Notes under the pieces: model-generated
The model's database searches: none
Told to the model about the DNA's origin: nothing
What the model saw: the letters and a program-made list of their open reading frames with translations, nothing else
NCBI RefSeq assembly: GCF_024169925.1
Contig: NZ_JALJXF010000001.1
Span: forward strand, 4,621,001 to 4,685,000
Direction: 5' to 3'
DNA length: 64,000 nt
Source of the DNA: Methylorubrum extorquens
GTDB lineage: Bacteria; Pseudomonadota; Alphaproteobacteria; Rhizobiales; Beijerinckiaceae
In this document: piece after piece, positions 53,605 to 63,174 of the stretch
Numbering within the stretch: position 1 is the first letter of the stretch
Layout of the letters: every line of letters begins with the position of its first letter
Position numbers and translations under genes: made by a program

Positions 53605-54882
53605 TCACAGTCCCGCCGGATCGCCGGCCGCCGCGACGAGCAGCCGGCCGTCGCCGAGCAGGCGCTCGGCCGCGCGCGCGGCGTCTTCCGGCGTCACCGC
53701 CGCGATCCGCCGGTTGCGCTCGTCGAACCAGCCCGGATCGCGACCGTCGAGTTGCAGCCCGAGCAGCAGGGCGGCGAGCGCCGGAGAGGTGTCGAGGCGC
53801 AGCTTGTGCGATCCGAGCAGGTAGCCCTTGGCCCGATCGACCTCGTCCGCACCGAGGCCCTCGCGGGAGACCCGGCGGATCTCGTCCTCGATCACGCCCA
53901 GCGCCTCGGCGGCGCGGTCGTTGCCCGTCGCGGTGGTGCCAACCAGGGTACAGGCACCGTCCGCCAGTTGGAGCGTCGAGCGGACGGCATAGCAGAGACC
54001 CCGCTTCTCCCGGACCTCGCGGAACAGGCGCGAGGAGAGGTCGCTGCCGCCGAGGCACTGGTTCACCACCATCGCGGGGGCGAAGTCCCGGTCCGTGCGG
54101 GCGATGCCGGGCCGTCCGAACCGGATCGTGGATTGCGGCAGGTCGAGCCGCGTCACCACCCGCTCGCCGAGGCCGCCGAGGACCGTGGGGGGCGTCGGTG
54201 CCACGGCCTCGGCCGGAAGTGCTGCGAAGGCGCGGTCGAGGGCGGCACCAAGCGCCTCCGGCCCGATCGCGCCGACGACGGCGACGCGAAGGTTGCCGCG
54301 GCTCAGCATACGCGCCTGCAGCGCGACGAGATCCTCGCGTCCGATGCGTTCGAGGCTGGCGAGGTCGCCGTTGGGTGGGCGGGCATAGGGATGCCCGGAA
54401 AAGCCGCGGGCGGCGAAGGCCCGGCCCGCCACGATCTCCGGCCGGCTGAGGCCGGCGCGCAGCTCGGAGGCGATCGCTCCCCGGATGCGGGCTACGTTAT
54501 CCGGCGACAGGAGCGGGGCCTGCACCGCGTGACCAAGGAGGTCGAAGGCCTGCTCGGCGTTGCGCGACAGGGTCTTGAGTTCACCGCGAAGGCTGTCGCT
54601 CCAGATCGAGAAGGACAGCCGGATCGCCCGATCGCCGAGCGCACGCCGGAAGGCGCCACCCTCCAGCGGGCCGGCGCCTTCGCTCAGCAGGTCGGCGAGC
54701 ATCCGCGCCGCGCCGGCCCGATCCGCCGGATCGAGGACGGGACCGCCGCGGAACCCGAACTGCGCCGACAGGATCGGCAGCGCGTGGTCCTCGATCAGCC
54801 AAGCCTCGATGCCGCCGGGGCTGCGCAGGCGCTGCACCCGATCGGCGAAGGCAACGGAGGGAGGGGCGACGTGGATCGTCAT
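53605..54882 (-). CDS. M16-family peptidase homologue without metal site
   Basis: The 425-residue protein has the two-lobed M16 (pitrilysin/processing peptidase) fold, recognisable by GGPVLDPADRAGAARMLADLLSEGAG and the C-terminal R/Y segment VREKRGLCYAVRSTLQ. The zinc motif HxxEH is missing where it should occur near residues 57-66, so it cannot cleave by itself. In this family an inactive subunit pairs with an active one, and the active partner is the gene directly upstream (15 bases away), as in mitochondrial-type and PqqF/PqqG-like heterodimers. Confidence 0.88.
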   Translation of the reverse strand: MTIHVAPPSVAFADRVQRLRSPGGIEAWLIEDHALPILSAQFGFRGGPVLDPADRAGAARMLADLLSEGAGPLEGGAFRRALGDRAIRLSFSIWSDSLRGELKTLSRNAEQAFDLLGHAVQAPLLSPDNVARIRGAIASELRAGLSRPEIVAGRAFAARGFSGHPYARPPNGDLASLERIGREDLVALQARMLSRGNLRVAVVGAIGPEALGAALDRAFAALPAEAVAPTPPTVLGGLGERVVTRLDLPQSTIRFGRPGIARTDRDFAPAMVVNQCLGGSDLSSRLFREVREKRGLCYAVRSTLQLADGACTLVGTTATGNDRAAEALGVIEDEIRRVSREGLGADEVDRAKGYLLGSHKLRLDTSPALAALLLGLQLDGRDPGWFDERNRRIAAVTPEDAARAAERLLGDGRLLVAAAGDPAGL

Positions 54883-54897
54883 GGCGGGCGCCTCCTT

Positions 54898-56217
54898 TCA
54901 GGCCGCTTCGGGGCGGACGAGATGACCGGAGACGCCGCCCGGCCGATCCAGCAGGGACAGGGCCGCGGTCAGCGCCTCGGGCGTGACGGCTTCGATGCGG
55001 GCCTGCCATGTCGCCAGATGGTCGAGACTCAGGCCGCAGCACAGGGCCATGCCGTACCAGTTGGCGAGACTGACTTGGCTGTCCCGGGTGTAGAGCGCCT
55101 CGGCCACGAGCTGCGTCTTGGCGCGCTCGATGGCCCCGGCCTCGAAGCCGGTCCGGCGCAGCTCGCCCAGCGCCGCATCGACCGCGCGGTCGAGATACTC
55201 GGGCGTGGTGCCGGGAACGGGCAGGCCGTGGATGTAGAAGCGCGAGCGGCCGGCGAAGTAGGGACTCCAATAGGCCGCCTGCATGCGGGTGGCGCACGCG
55301 CGCTCGACGACGAGCCGCGTATGCAGGAACGACGTATCGTCGCCGCCGAGCAGGAAGGCGAGCAGTTCCAGCGCCTCGGCCTCGCCGGCCGCCGCCGTGC
55401 GGGGCGAGGGCACGGTGTGGAGCCGCATCAGTTGCGGCTCGCTCACGGTCGCGTCCGCCAGCGTCACCTGGCGGTGGGCACGGGTCGGCGGATCCTGGGG
55501 ATGGCTCCGCGCGAGGGGCGAACCCGAGGCGGGGATCGACCCGTAGATCTTCGCGGCAAGTTCCAGCACCGCCTGCGGCTCGGCATCGCCGGCGACGAGG
55601 AGGAGGGCGTTCTCGGGCGTGTAGAAGCGCCGATAATAGGCGAGGGCGTCCGCTCGGGTCAGTCCCTCGATCTCGTGGCGCCAGCCGATGATGGGCCGTC
55701 CGGCCGGGTGAGAGGGGATCGCGGCGGCCGCCAGGGCCTCTCCGAGGAGCCCGGCCGGGTTGGCGTCGGCGACCATGGAGCGCTCTTCCAGCACAACGGC
55801 ACGCTCGGTCGCCACCACGGCCTCATCGAGCACGAGGCCGCGCATCCGGTCAGCCTCGTACGCCATGCAGGTGGGCAGGTGCTCCCGGGGCACGCGCTGA
55901 TGGTAGGCGGTGAAGTCCCAGCCCGTGAACGCATTCTCCTCGCCGCCCACGGAGGCCAGCAGGGTGCTGAACGTACCGGCCGGATGCGCTTCGGTGCCCT
56001 TGAACATCAGGTGTTCGAGGAAGTGGGCGATGCCCGACTTGCCCGGCGGATCGTCGGCCGAACCGTTGCGGTACCAGACCATGTGCGTGACGATCGGGCT
56101 GCGGCGGTCCGGGATGACGACAACCTGCATCCCGTTGTCGAGCCGGAAGGCCGAGGCGGGCACGGCCGCCACGGAGGCCGCGCGCGCGCTCGAGGAGGGG
56201 GACGAATTCGGAAGCAT
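54898..56217 (-). CDS. M16-family zinc peptidase, active subunit
   Basis: The 439-residue metallopeptidase has the inverted zinc motif HFLEH (His65, Glu68, His69) in GIAHFLEHLMFKGT and the distal Glu in VVLEERSM near residue 144. The C-terminal half carries the second M16 lobe. No signal peptide is visible, so it should be cytoplasmic. It lies downstream of tonB-exbD-exbB in the same direction and 55 bases after tonB, so it is probably in that operon. M16 enzymes degrade peptides or mature small proteins. A PqqF-like function was considered, but no pqq genes are nearby. Confidence 0.9.
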   Translation of the reverse strand: MLPNSSPSSSARAASVAAVPASAFRLDNGMQVVVIPDRRSPIVTHMVWYRNGSADDPPGKSGIAHFLEHLMFKGTEAHPAGTFSTLLASVGGEENAFTGWDFTAYHQRVPREHLPTCMAYEADRMRGLVLDEAVVATERAVVLEERSMVADANPAGLLGEALAAAAIPSHPAGRPIIGWRHEIEGLTRADALAYYRRFYTPENALLLVAGDAEPQAVLELAAKIYGSIPASGSPLARSHPQDPPTRAHRQVTLADATVSEPQLMRLHTVPSPRTAAAGEAEALELLAFLLGGDDTSFLHTRLVVERACATRMQAAYWSPYFAGRSRFYIHGLPVPGTTPEYLDRAVDAALGELRRTGFEAGAIERAKTQLVAEALYTRDSQVSLANWYGMALCCGLSLDHLATWQARIEAVTPEALTAALSLLDRPGGVSGHLVRPEAA

Positions 56218-56272
56218 CGGTCTCGGTTTCTTGCCAGTTGCGGCCTCCCGGCACCGGGAGGCCTTCGTCGTC

Positions 56273-57157
56273 TCAGCGTCGGTTGAAGTCCACCGGGATC
56301 GTCTGCATCAGCGCTTGGCCGCCGGGCGGCGGAGGGTAGGGCGCGGCGCGGTAGACCACCGCGACCGCCTCGCTATCGAGGGCCGCGTTGCCGGATGAGA
56401 CGACGAGGCGTACGCCCGTCACGCTGCCGGTGCCCGTGAACGTCGCGCTGACGACCGCCACGCCGGTTGCCCTCATCGCTCCGGGCGGGAACCGCTTGGC
56501 GCGCACGATGCGGGCCCGCATGTCGTTCTGCCAGGTTGCCCGCGAGGCCTGACTGACCGCCGAACCGGCGGCGGAAGCGGCGGTCCGGTCCGCGTTCTGC
56601 TGGTCTGAGCGTGGGCCGCCGCCTCTGCGGAAGGCTGGCTTCGACTGTTCCTTCTTCTCGACGGTTTTCTCGGGCTTCTTCTCGACCGGCTTCTTTTCCA
56701 GCTTCTTCTCGGGCGGCTTCGGATTGGGCTTCTTGTCCGGCTTGGGCGGAGTCGGCGGCAGCACGGCCTGCGGCTTCACCTCGGGAGGCGGAGGCGGCGC
56801 TTCGACGACCGGCTCCACGTCCGGCGGCGGCGGGGCTTCTTCGACCGGTTCCGACTCGGGCGTTGCTTCGGAATCCGCGGCCGGCGGTCCCTCCGCCGCG
56901 TTGTCCGTCTCGGACTTCGCCACGGTGGGCTCGGGCGACATGTCGATCATCACCGCCGCCGGCAGTTCCGATGGTGTGGGCGGTACCTCGGCCTGACGAG
57001 TCAGGGCGAGGTAGAGGCCGACATGGACGCCCAGCGTCAGCAGGCCCGCCGCCGCCCAGGCCAGGATCCGGAGCGCCGGCGAGGATTCACGGCTCTCCAG
57101 ATGCGTACGTTCCAACTCGGTGGCCCGCACGAAGGCTTCGGGCGGCGGATGGATCAT
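56273..57157 (-). CDS. tonB: TonB family energy-transducing protein
   Basis: The 294-residue protein has a short cytoplasmic N-terminus, a membrane helix (about residues 29-52), a long Pro-rich spacer with Glu-Pro and then Lys-Pro repeats that spans the periplasm (about 75-170), and a C-terminal TonB domain (about 205-294, with RIVRAKRFPPGAMRATGVAVV). It transmits the proton motive force from ExbB-ExbD to outer-membrane receptors, of which two are in this window. ATG 57157 overlaps the stop of exbD by four bases. Confidence 0.92.
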   Translation of the reverse strand: MIHPPPEAFVRATELERTHLESRESSPALRILAWAAAGLLTLGVHVGLYLALTRQAEVPPTPSELPAAVMIDMSPEPTVAKSETDNAAEGPPAADSEATPESEPVEEAPPPPDVEPVVEAPPPPPEVKPQAVLPPTPPKPDKKPNPKPPEKKLEKKPVEKKPEKTVEKKEQSKPAFRRGGGPRSDQQNADRTAASAAGSAVSQASRATWQNDMRARIVRAKRFPPGAMRATGVAVVSATFTGTGSVTGVRLVVSSGNAALDSEAVAVVYRAAPYPPPPGGQALMQTIPVDFNRR

Positions 57158-57591
57158 GGCTGACCTCCGCCGGAGACGTCTTCGAGGCCGACGAGGCCGA
57201 CCTTGAGGTAGCCGGCGGCGCGCAACAGGTTCATCACCGCCATCAGCTCGCCGTAGGGCACGCCCTTGTCGGCGCGCAGGAAGATGCGCTCGTCCTTATT
57301 GCCCTTGGTGGCCGCGTCGAGGGCGGCGCCCAGGGCCGGACGCGCCACGGCGTCCTCACCCAGCGCGACGCCGAGATCGGCTTTCACGCTGACGAAGATC
57401 GGCTTCTCGGGGCGCGGCTGCTGCGGCGCGGCGGAGACCGGCAACTCGACCGGCACGTCGACGGTCGAGAGGGGGGCAGCCACCATGAAGATGATCAGCA
57501 GCACCAGGATCACGTCGATGAACGGCGTGATGTTGATGTCGGCGTTCTCCGTCAGATCGCCGCCGTCGTTGGATCCGAGATTGACCGCCAT
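57154..57591 (-). CDS. exbD: Biopolymer transport protein ExbD
   Basis: The 145-residue protein has one N-terminal membrane helix with the essential Asp in NITPFIDVILVLLIIFMVAA and a periplasmic domain with the typical FLRADKGVPYGELMAVM segment. It forms the proton channel with ExbB that powers TonB. It lies 4 bases after exbB and overlaps tonB by four bases. Confidence 0.95.
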   Translation of the reverse strand: MAVNLGSNDGGDLTENADINITPFIDVILVLLIIFMVAAPLSTVDVPVELPVSAAPQQPRPEKPIFVSVKADLGVALGEDAVARPALGAALDAATKGNKDERIFLRADKGVPYGELMAVMNLLRAAGYLKVGLVGLEDVSGGGQP

Positions 57592-57595
57592 GCGC

Positions 57596-58540
<945 letters not shown>

Positions 58541-58745
58541 CGCGCTTCCACCTTCGTTGCGGTGACCGTCGGGTTTCGAAGGCTCTGTGCAACGAGGCCG
58601 GCAAACTGACACGGCATCGACTCGTTTTTTCGGATCGCGCGGATGAAAGGTCGGAATGCCTACGCCCCTTGTCGAACCGGCGAGGCGGGAGCGATCATCG
58701 ACATCGTGCCGCGCGGCGTGCTCGGAGCAGCGTCCCGAAAACGAG

Positions 58746-58794
58746 CCCCCAGCGCATCGCCCCCGATCCGAAATCCGGGGCGATGCGCTGGGGG
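58746..58794. terminator. 18-bp perfect inverted repeat downstream of the Hint gene
   Basis: Positions 58746-58763 (CCCCCAGCGCATCGCCCC) pair perfectly with 58777-58794 across a 13-base loop. It lies about 70 bases past the stop of the Hint gene at 58864 on the minus strand and upstream of exbB, so it probably separates the two transcripts. Nothing else was seen in 58541-58863. Confidence 0.6.
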
Positions 58795-58863
58795 GGCGGT
58801 GATCACATCGATGGAAGCCGGCGACGCGCGCCGGCTCGAACGCGGGGCCTTACTCCCGCGTGC

Positions 58864-59892
58864 TCAGGCGAAGCTGTTGTTCTCGGCTCCCTCGGCCCAA
58901 GCGCAATGATCGGTCAGCGCCTGGACGAAGAGGGCGTCGAGGCGGGCGCGCTCGGCCTTGACGAGGGGGCCGTCGACGGCGACGGGCCGGCAGCGGCCTG
59001 CGAGGCCGGGAGGTACGAAGTCCGGGTTGTGCAGGGCGTGGTCGGAGGCACCCTCGAAAAACGGCCGGCAGCCGAAGTCGAGGAAACTCTCGGCGGGAAG
59101 GCCCTCGGCGAGCAGGATGTCGTGCGCATCCAGTTCGACGTGCCAGTAGACGACGCTCGTCGCATCGGTGCGGGCGATGGAGGTGCCGTTGATCAGACAC
59201 ATGACCGGCACGAGTACGCCGCCCTGGCCGTCGGCATCGGCTCCCACGAGCACCGGATGACCGGGCGAGAGGAAGAGGTCGCGCGCGGGCAGGCCGGGTC
59301 CGAACGCACCGGCCCGGATCTGGACGGGCGCCTGATCGGCGGGCATCGGCCGGCTGTCGCTGCCGAGCTGGCGCTGGCCGATCCACGTGATCGGACGGTG
59401 CCGGCCGGAGGCGGTGACCGCTGTGTCGCCGATCTGCAGATCTTCTACGGCGATCGCCCCGCGCGTCGTCAGGATGCGTGTACTCGATACGAAGCAGAGA
59501 GCGAAGGCCTCAGTTGAGTATGTAATCGGTGTATCGGGCTCATAAGACTCATCGGAATACATAAAGTATATGTATTCGCCCCTGGCTGTCGAGAAGGCCC
59601 GCGCCACGACGCCGCTGCCATCCGCAATCTGCCCGACATATTCCCTATTGGTAAAAGTCGTTTGCCTGCCGTTTATGTCTTGAACGACCTGCATGTTGTC
59701 GTTCGGAGTGTCGCCGAGCACATTGAGGCTGTCGGATCCGCTTGCTGCCGGCAGATCCGTCAGGGTGAATGTGCCTGAAGTTCCTCCAGAGGGGCTTGCG
59801 GAGGCGATCTGATCGGCACCGGAGCCACCGGACGTCGAACTCAAAGAATAGAGTCGGGAGAAAGATTGGGTCGGTGCAGGTGTCGATGCCAT
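58864..59892 (-). CDS. Hint-domain protein, distal copy
   Basis: The 342-residue protein has an N-terminal domain of about 130 residues rich in Ser, Gly and Thr with no known motif, then a Hint_2-type hedgehog/intein domain starting at Cys133 (CFVSSTRILTTRG), with the GDTAVTASG, RPITWIGQR and LSPGHPVLVG blocks. The C-terminal part contains YWHVELDAHDILLAEGLPAE. Hint domains self-cleave at the leading Cys; here the residue after the nucleophile block is Ser (VSS) where the sister protein has Gly. No signal peptide is seen. It shares almost all of residues 133-335 with the next gene but not the N-terminal domain. Confidence 0.85.
   Translation of the reverse strand: MASTPAPTQSFSRLYSLSSTSGGSGADQIASASPSGGTSGTFTLTDLPAASGSDSLNVLGDTPNDNMQVVQDINGRQTTFTNREYVGQIADGSGVVARAFSTARGEYIYFMYSDESYEPDTPITYSTEAFALCFVSSTRILTTRGAIAVEDLQIGDTAVTASGRHRPITWIGQRQLGSDSRPMPADQAPVQIRAGAFGPGLPARDLFLSPGHPVLVGADADGQGGVLVPVMCLINGTSIARTDATSVVYWHVELDAHDILLAEGLPAESFLDFGCRPFFEGASDHALHNPDFVPPGLAGRCRPVAVDGPLVKAERARLDALFVQALTDHCAWAEGAENNSFA
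58889..59501. repeat. Long direct repeat, copy 1 (Hint region)
   Basis: This ~613-bp stretch aligns without gaps to 60039-60651 at an offset of 1,150 bases. By eye I counted about 10 mismatches, most at synonymous positions. It covers the Hint domain and tail of both genes and stops sharply at the domain borders. Confidence 0.85.
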
Positions 59893-60016
59893 AGTTTGCC
59901 CCGTTTATCGGTTGATTCAGTCGATGCCGTCTTGCGTCGATACGGAGGAAGGATCGACGCACACTTGGAAGCGGACCGGTTCCAGGAGCTCGGTGGCCTT
60001 TGAGCTGTCGTCGGTT

Positions 60017-61027
60017 CTAAGCGGCGGTCGGGATGACGCCCTCGGCCCAAGCGCAATGATCGGTCAGCGCCTGGACGAAGAGGGCGTCGAGGCGGGCGCG
60101 CTCGGCCTTGACGAGGGGGCCGTCGACGGCGACGGGCCGGCAGCGGCCTGCGAGGCCGGGAGGTACGAAGTCCGGGTTGTGCAGGGCGTGGTCGGAGGCA
60201 CCCTCGAAAAACGGCCGGCAGCCGAAGTCGAGGAAGCTTTCGGCGTGAAGGCCCTCGGCGAGCAGGATGTCGTGCGCATCCAGTTCGACGTGCCAGTAGA
60301 CGACGCTCGTCGCATCGGTGCGGGCGATGGAGGTGCCGTTGATCAGACACATGACCGGCACGAGTACGCCGCCCTGGCCGTCGGCATCGGCTCCCACGAG
60401 CACCGGATGACCGGGCGAGAGGAAGAGGTCGCGCGCGGGCAGGCCGGGTCCGAACGCACCGGCCCGGATCTGGACGGGTGCCTGATCGGCGGGCATCGGC
60501 CGGCTGTCGCTGCCGAGCTGGCGCTGGCCGATCCACGTGATCGGGCGGTGCCGGCCGGAGGCGGTGACCGCCGTGTCGCCGATCTGTAGATCTTCTACGG
60601 CGATCGCCCCGCGCGTCGTCAGGATGCGCGTGCCCGATACGAAGCAGAGGGCATTGGCTTCTTGCGAAAAGCTCGAGCTGGGGACGACATCAAACTGACT
60701 ATAGCTCGTTCCGTTCGAGAACAGGATATAGCCAAAACCGTCTGGGCTTCTGGCTGGGGAGAATCGAACGATTGTCCCGTTGTCCGAGGATTTTCCCCAA
60801 TAGGTGTAATCTCTTGGTGTAATGAAGAAACCTGGAGGATCCGATGTGATGGCTGCGGACTCATTGGGCGTGTCACCCAAAACGCCATTGCCATTGCCGC
60901 CATCGGTAATCGTGAAGCTGGTTTCTCGCATGATGTTTCCGACCCGGAAGCTGCTGGCAGCAGCGTCGGTCGGAGTCAGTTCCACGTAGGTATTGTATGT
61001 TGCCGAGGGAGCGGGTCCAGACGACAT
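60017..61027 (-). CDS. Hint-domain protein, proximal copy
   Basis: The 336-residue protein has a different N-terminal domain (residues 1-127), then the Hint domain from Cys128 (CFVSGTRILTTRG) and the same tail as the neighbouring gene. Over about 203 shared residues I see only two substitutions (Gly/Ser after the first Cys block, and His/Pro in GLHAES). The two N-terminal domains share VLGDTPN and a few spaced residues only, so they are distant relatives. The promoter should be in the AT-rich sequence at 61028-61140. The C-terminal eight or so residues differ again (GVIPTAA versus GAENNSFA). Confidence 0.85.
   Translation of the reverse strand: MSSGPAPSATYNTYVELTPTDAAASSFRVGNIMRETSFTITDGGNGNGVLGDTPNESAAITSDPPGFFITPRDYTYWGKSSDNGTIVRFSPARSPDGFGYILFSNGTSYSQFDVVPSSSFSQEANALCFVSGTRILTTRGAIAVEDLQIGDTAVTASGRHRPITWIGQRQLGSDSRPMPADQAPVQIRAGAFGPGLPARDLFLSPGHPVLVGADADGQGGVLVPVMCLINGTSIARTDATSVVYWHVELDAHDILLAEGLHAESFLDFGCRPFFEGASDHALHNPDFVPPGLAGRCRPVAVDGPLVKAERARLDALFVQALTDHCAWAEGVIPTAA
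60039..60651. repeat. Long direct repeat, copy 2 (Hint region)
   Basis: This is the partner of 58889-59501, nearly identical along its full length and in the same orientation. Recombination between the two copies would delete one N-terminal domain or swap it. Confidence 0.85.
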
Positions 61028-61720
61028 TTTGAGGCCTCCAGCTACACATCATGGCGGCAGAACATGCCGTCGGGTTTTGTAGTATGTAACTTTATATTTG
61101 GATTATAGGTAATTATTCAAATATTTGTCCGGATTATTTCAAGAAATTTAATCGCCATTTCCTTCGACAGCACCTGGACGATGGGGCGGACGTGTCACTC
61201 GAGCCCATAGGGCCGTTGGCATGCCATGGCCCGCCCCTTGCGGCTAAGCTTTCGAAAGCCCTGTGTGACGGCTCCGAAAAAATCGCACGCGATTTCGCGT
61301 TTTTTTTCATCGGGGGTTTTTTCGGAGCCGTACCCGATCAAGTTGCGTCATAGCCAGCAGGTGCGAGGTAGGCTCGACATTCGGCCGGCGCTGATCGCAT
61401 GGCTCCGAGATCTCTGAAGTCGCTGAGGCCGCGCCTACCGACATCGGCCCGCTTGGCGGGCATGGGCTCAGAGGCGGATATGCGCGATGACCTCCTCGGG
61501 CCGGATTGGCGGCACCAACCGGATGCGACCCGGCCATCCGTGCTCCTGACGGCATGAGCGCGACGGCGCCCCACGGTCAGGGGAGCGCCGATCGGGGGTG
61601 GGACTGCCATCGCCAGGGCCGACCCGGTCTAGGACAGGTCCGCAATTCGTACCGACACATTCGTTCTGTCCGCCAGGGCGACCGCGCCGACAGGGTCGGT
61701 GGGGTGACCCGGTCGGCGCC
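61028..61720. other. AT-rich upstream region and unassigned stretch
   Basis: The first ~110 bases upstream of the proximal Hint gene are strikingly AT-rich for this genome and probably hold its promoter. A long inverted repeat follows at 61268-61331. No gene is supported from there to 61720. Confidence 0.5.
61268..61331. repeat. 15-bp perfect inverted repeat with A/T arms
   Basis: ACGGCTCCGAAAAAA at 61268-61282 pairs with TTTTTTCGGAGCCGT at 61317-61331, and the interior can fold again (AATCGC / GCGATT). The A- and T-runs next to a GC stem make it a plausible bidirectional terminator, or the end-to-end form of a small mobile palindrome. Confidence 0.5.
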
Positions 61721-62052
61721 TCACGTGTGCACTTGGCCGTTCAGCCTTGCCCGATGCCAAGCGAGCTGCATCGGGAGGCGAGCCTTGCGGTTCTGCGAAC
61801 CTTGCAAAGACATCCGAAGGCCGTCACTCGAAACGCGGTCGACCGTCGCATCGACGACGCCAGGTTCCTCGACGTGGCAAACGACCCGAGAGCGGACAGA
61901 GACGTCCTTCTCGATGACGGGGTGCAGATCACGCCGCCCGATGACAGGAAGCGGCAGGCGCATTCCTCGCCTAGCGGGCGCAGGATGCGTCCGGGCAACA
62001 TGACGGCCGAGGCCCGGCGCGTCGTGCCTGCCCCCTCCGGCATCGGCCCCAC
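61721..62052 (-). pseudogene. PilZ-like domain remnant, frameshifted
   Basis: One minus-strand frame gives RRASAVMLPGRILRPLGEECACRF (in part), like the start of a PilZ domain with its basic motif and CRI/CRF turn. The continuation is in a second frame: EKDVSVRSRVVCHVEEPGVV, then DGLRMSLQGSQNRKARLPMQLAW, which fits the end of a PilZ domain and the tail of small PilZ proteins. A frameshift lies between, near 61935-61970. An intact version would bind cyclic di-GMP; this copy is probably dead. Confidence 0.4.
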
Positions 62053-62106
62053 ACCGGAGCGGCGGAATGGCCCTCGGTCGCGTGACCGATCTCCGGGCCG
62101 CGCATC

Positions 62107-62434
62107 TCAGGAGTTTTTCATCCAGAACATCAGTGTCTCGCCACTCTCCCGGTGGGCATCGACCCGCCGGCCCACTCCGACATCGCGCGGGTTCACGCCG
62201 TAGAGGGTGTGGAAGGCCTTGCTGAAGCCTTTCAGGCTCTCGTAGCCGCAGGCGTAGGCCACGCCGGAGACGCGGGGCGGCCCTTCCTCGACCCCGGACA
62301 GCATTCGCATGGCCCGCGCAAGGCTGCCGGTTGCGGATGTAGGTCATCGCGCCTCCATCGGCTTCGAACAGGGCGTAGAGGTAGCTCTTGAGCGGGGCCC
62401 TCTCGCTTTCACGATACGCTGTGGAGCGGAGCAA
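62107..62434 (-). pseudogene. AraC-family regulator C-terminal remnant, frameshifted
   Basis: The downstream frame (62107-62310) reads RMLSGVEEGPPRVSGVAYAC then GYESLKGFSKAFHTLYGVNP, the second helix-turn-helix of an AraC/XylS regulator. The first part, SYLYALFEADGGAMTYIRNRQ, is in another frame, and restoring it needs removal of one base near 62322, after which LARAMRML joins the two. The N-terminal ligand domain is missing. It is therefore a decayed gene fragment. Confidence 0.6.
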
Positions 62435-62724
62435 TCACGCTGCGCCTTGATCTATACGCGATCAGCGATGCCTGGCGCTGGCGTCTAGCAAGCGTTCATA
62501 CGCTCTGTTGGCACCGCTTCACGTCACGGTGCGGAGATCAGTCCCAGGGCATGTCAGCCGTTAAACGTGTTGCTCCCGTCCTGCACGGAGCAACTCGCTG
62601 CCGGTCAGCGATGATCGTAACCCATCGTAAAATACGAACTCGCGTTGTGGCCTGTGTCAGCTGCATTTTGCCGGCCAAGGTCAATGAAAAACCCGCCAAG
62701 TCATTGACTGGCGGGCGGAATTTC
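62435..62724. other. No supported gene
   Basis: About 290 bases between the AraC remnant and the tRNA gene, with no convincing frame or repeat. Confidence 0.45.
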
Positions 62725-62801
62725 TGGCGACCCCGGTAGGGCTCGAACCTACGACCTGCCGCTTAGAAGGCGGCTGCTCTATCCAGCTGAGCTACGGAGT
62801 C
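62725..62801 (-). tRNA. tRNA-Arg (anticodon TCT)
   Basis: The minus strand folds as a complete cloverleaf: acceptor stem GACTCCG paired with CGGGGTC (one T-G pair), D arm AGCTCAGCTGGATAGAGC, anticodon loop CTTCTAA with TCT in the centre, variable AGGTC, and T arm with GGTTCGAGCC. Discriminator G and an encoded CCA end the gene at 62725. It reads AGA codons, which are rare in such a GC-rich genome. Decayed genes lie directly downstream of its 3' end. Confidence 0.95.
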
Positions 62802-63174
62802 TGGGTGCCACGGGGCCAAAAGGCACGGGACCAAGGCGGGGTCAAGCCTCTCCCTGATCGGCAATTTCCCCTTCGAGAAGGTCCGGACGGTTCAAGTCCC
62901 CAGCTCACGTCTGAGCGAAGCACCCATCATCCTCGACCAACGGCCGACGGCCGAGGATCGGGCAAACGAAGTGCTTGAGCGCTCACTACAATGCGGTGCC
63001 ACCACGTCGCTCGTGAAAGGAGTTCTGCTTCCGTCCAACGCGGATGCGGTCGCCAGATTGCAGCACGGGCGTTCAAGCGTAAGTGGCTGTCAGCGCATCA
63101 TGGCCTACGCAGCAAAGTCCGATCCGACGGGGCGGTTCAGGTTCCCGCCGCGCCGCCTTCGCGGGGCACCGGCT
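62802..63174. other. No supported gene
   Basis: About 370 bases upstream of the tRNA gene and downstream of the YeeE/YedE gene. Short frames are present, but none looks coding and no strong hairpin was noticed. Confidence 0.45.

Noticed and set aside
53605..56217. PqqF/PqqG peptidases of PQQ biosynthesis
   Set aside because: The active/inactive pairing fits, but the genes sit with exbB-exbD-tonB and no pqq gene is in view, so the name was not used.
53443..56286. Plus-strand open frame of 947 codons opposite the M16 peptidase genes
   Set aside because: The minus-strand genes have catalytic motifs and operon spacing; the plus-strand translation has antisense-like composition and no motif.
58889..60651. 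Insertion-sequence duplication as the cause of the long direct repeat
   Set aside because: No transposase, terminal inverted repeats or target duplications are seen; the repeat coincides with protein domain borders.
61598..62203. Plus-strand open frame of 201 codons over the PilZ and AraC remnants
   Set aside because: Its translation shows no domain, whereas the minus strand shows recognisable though broken family patterns in two places.
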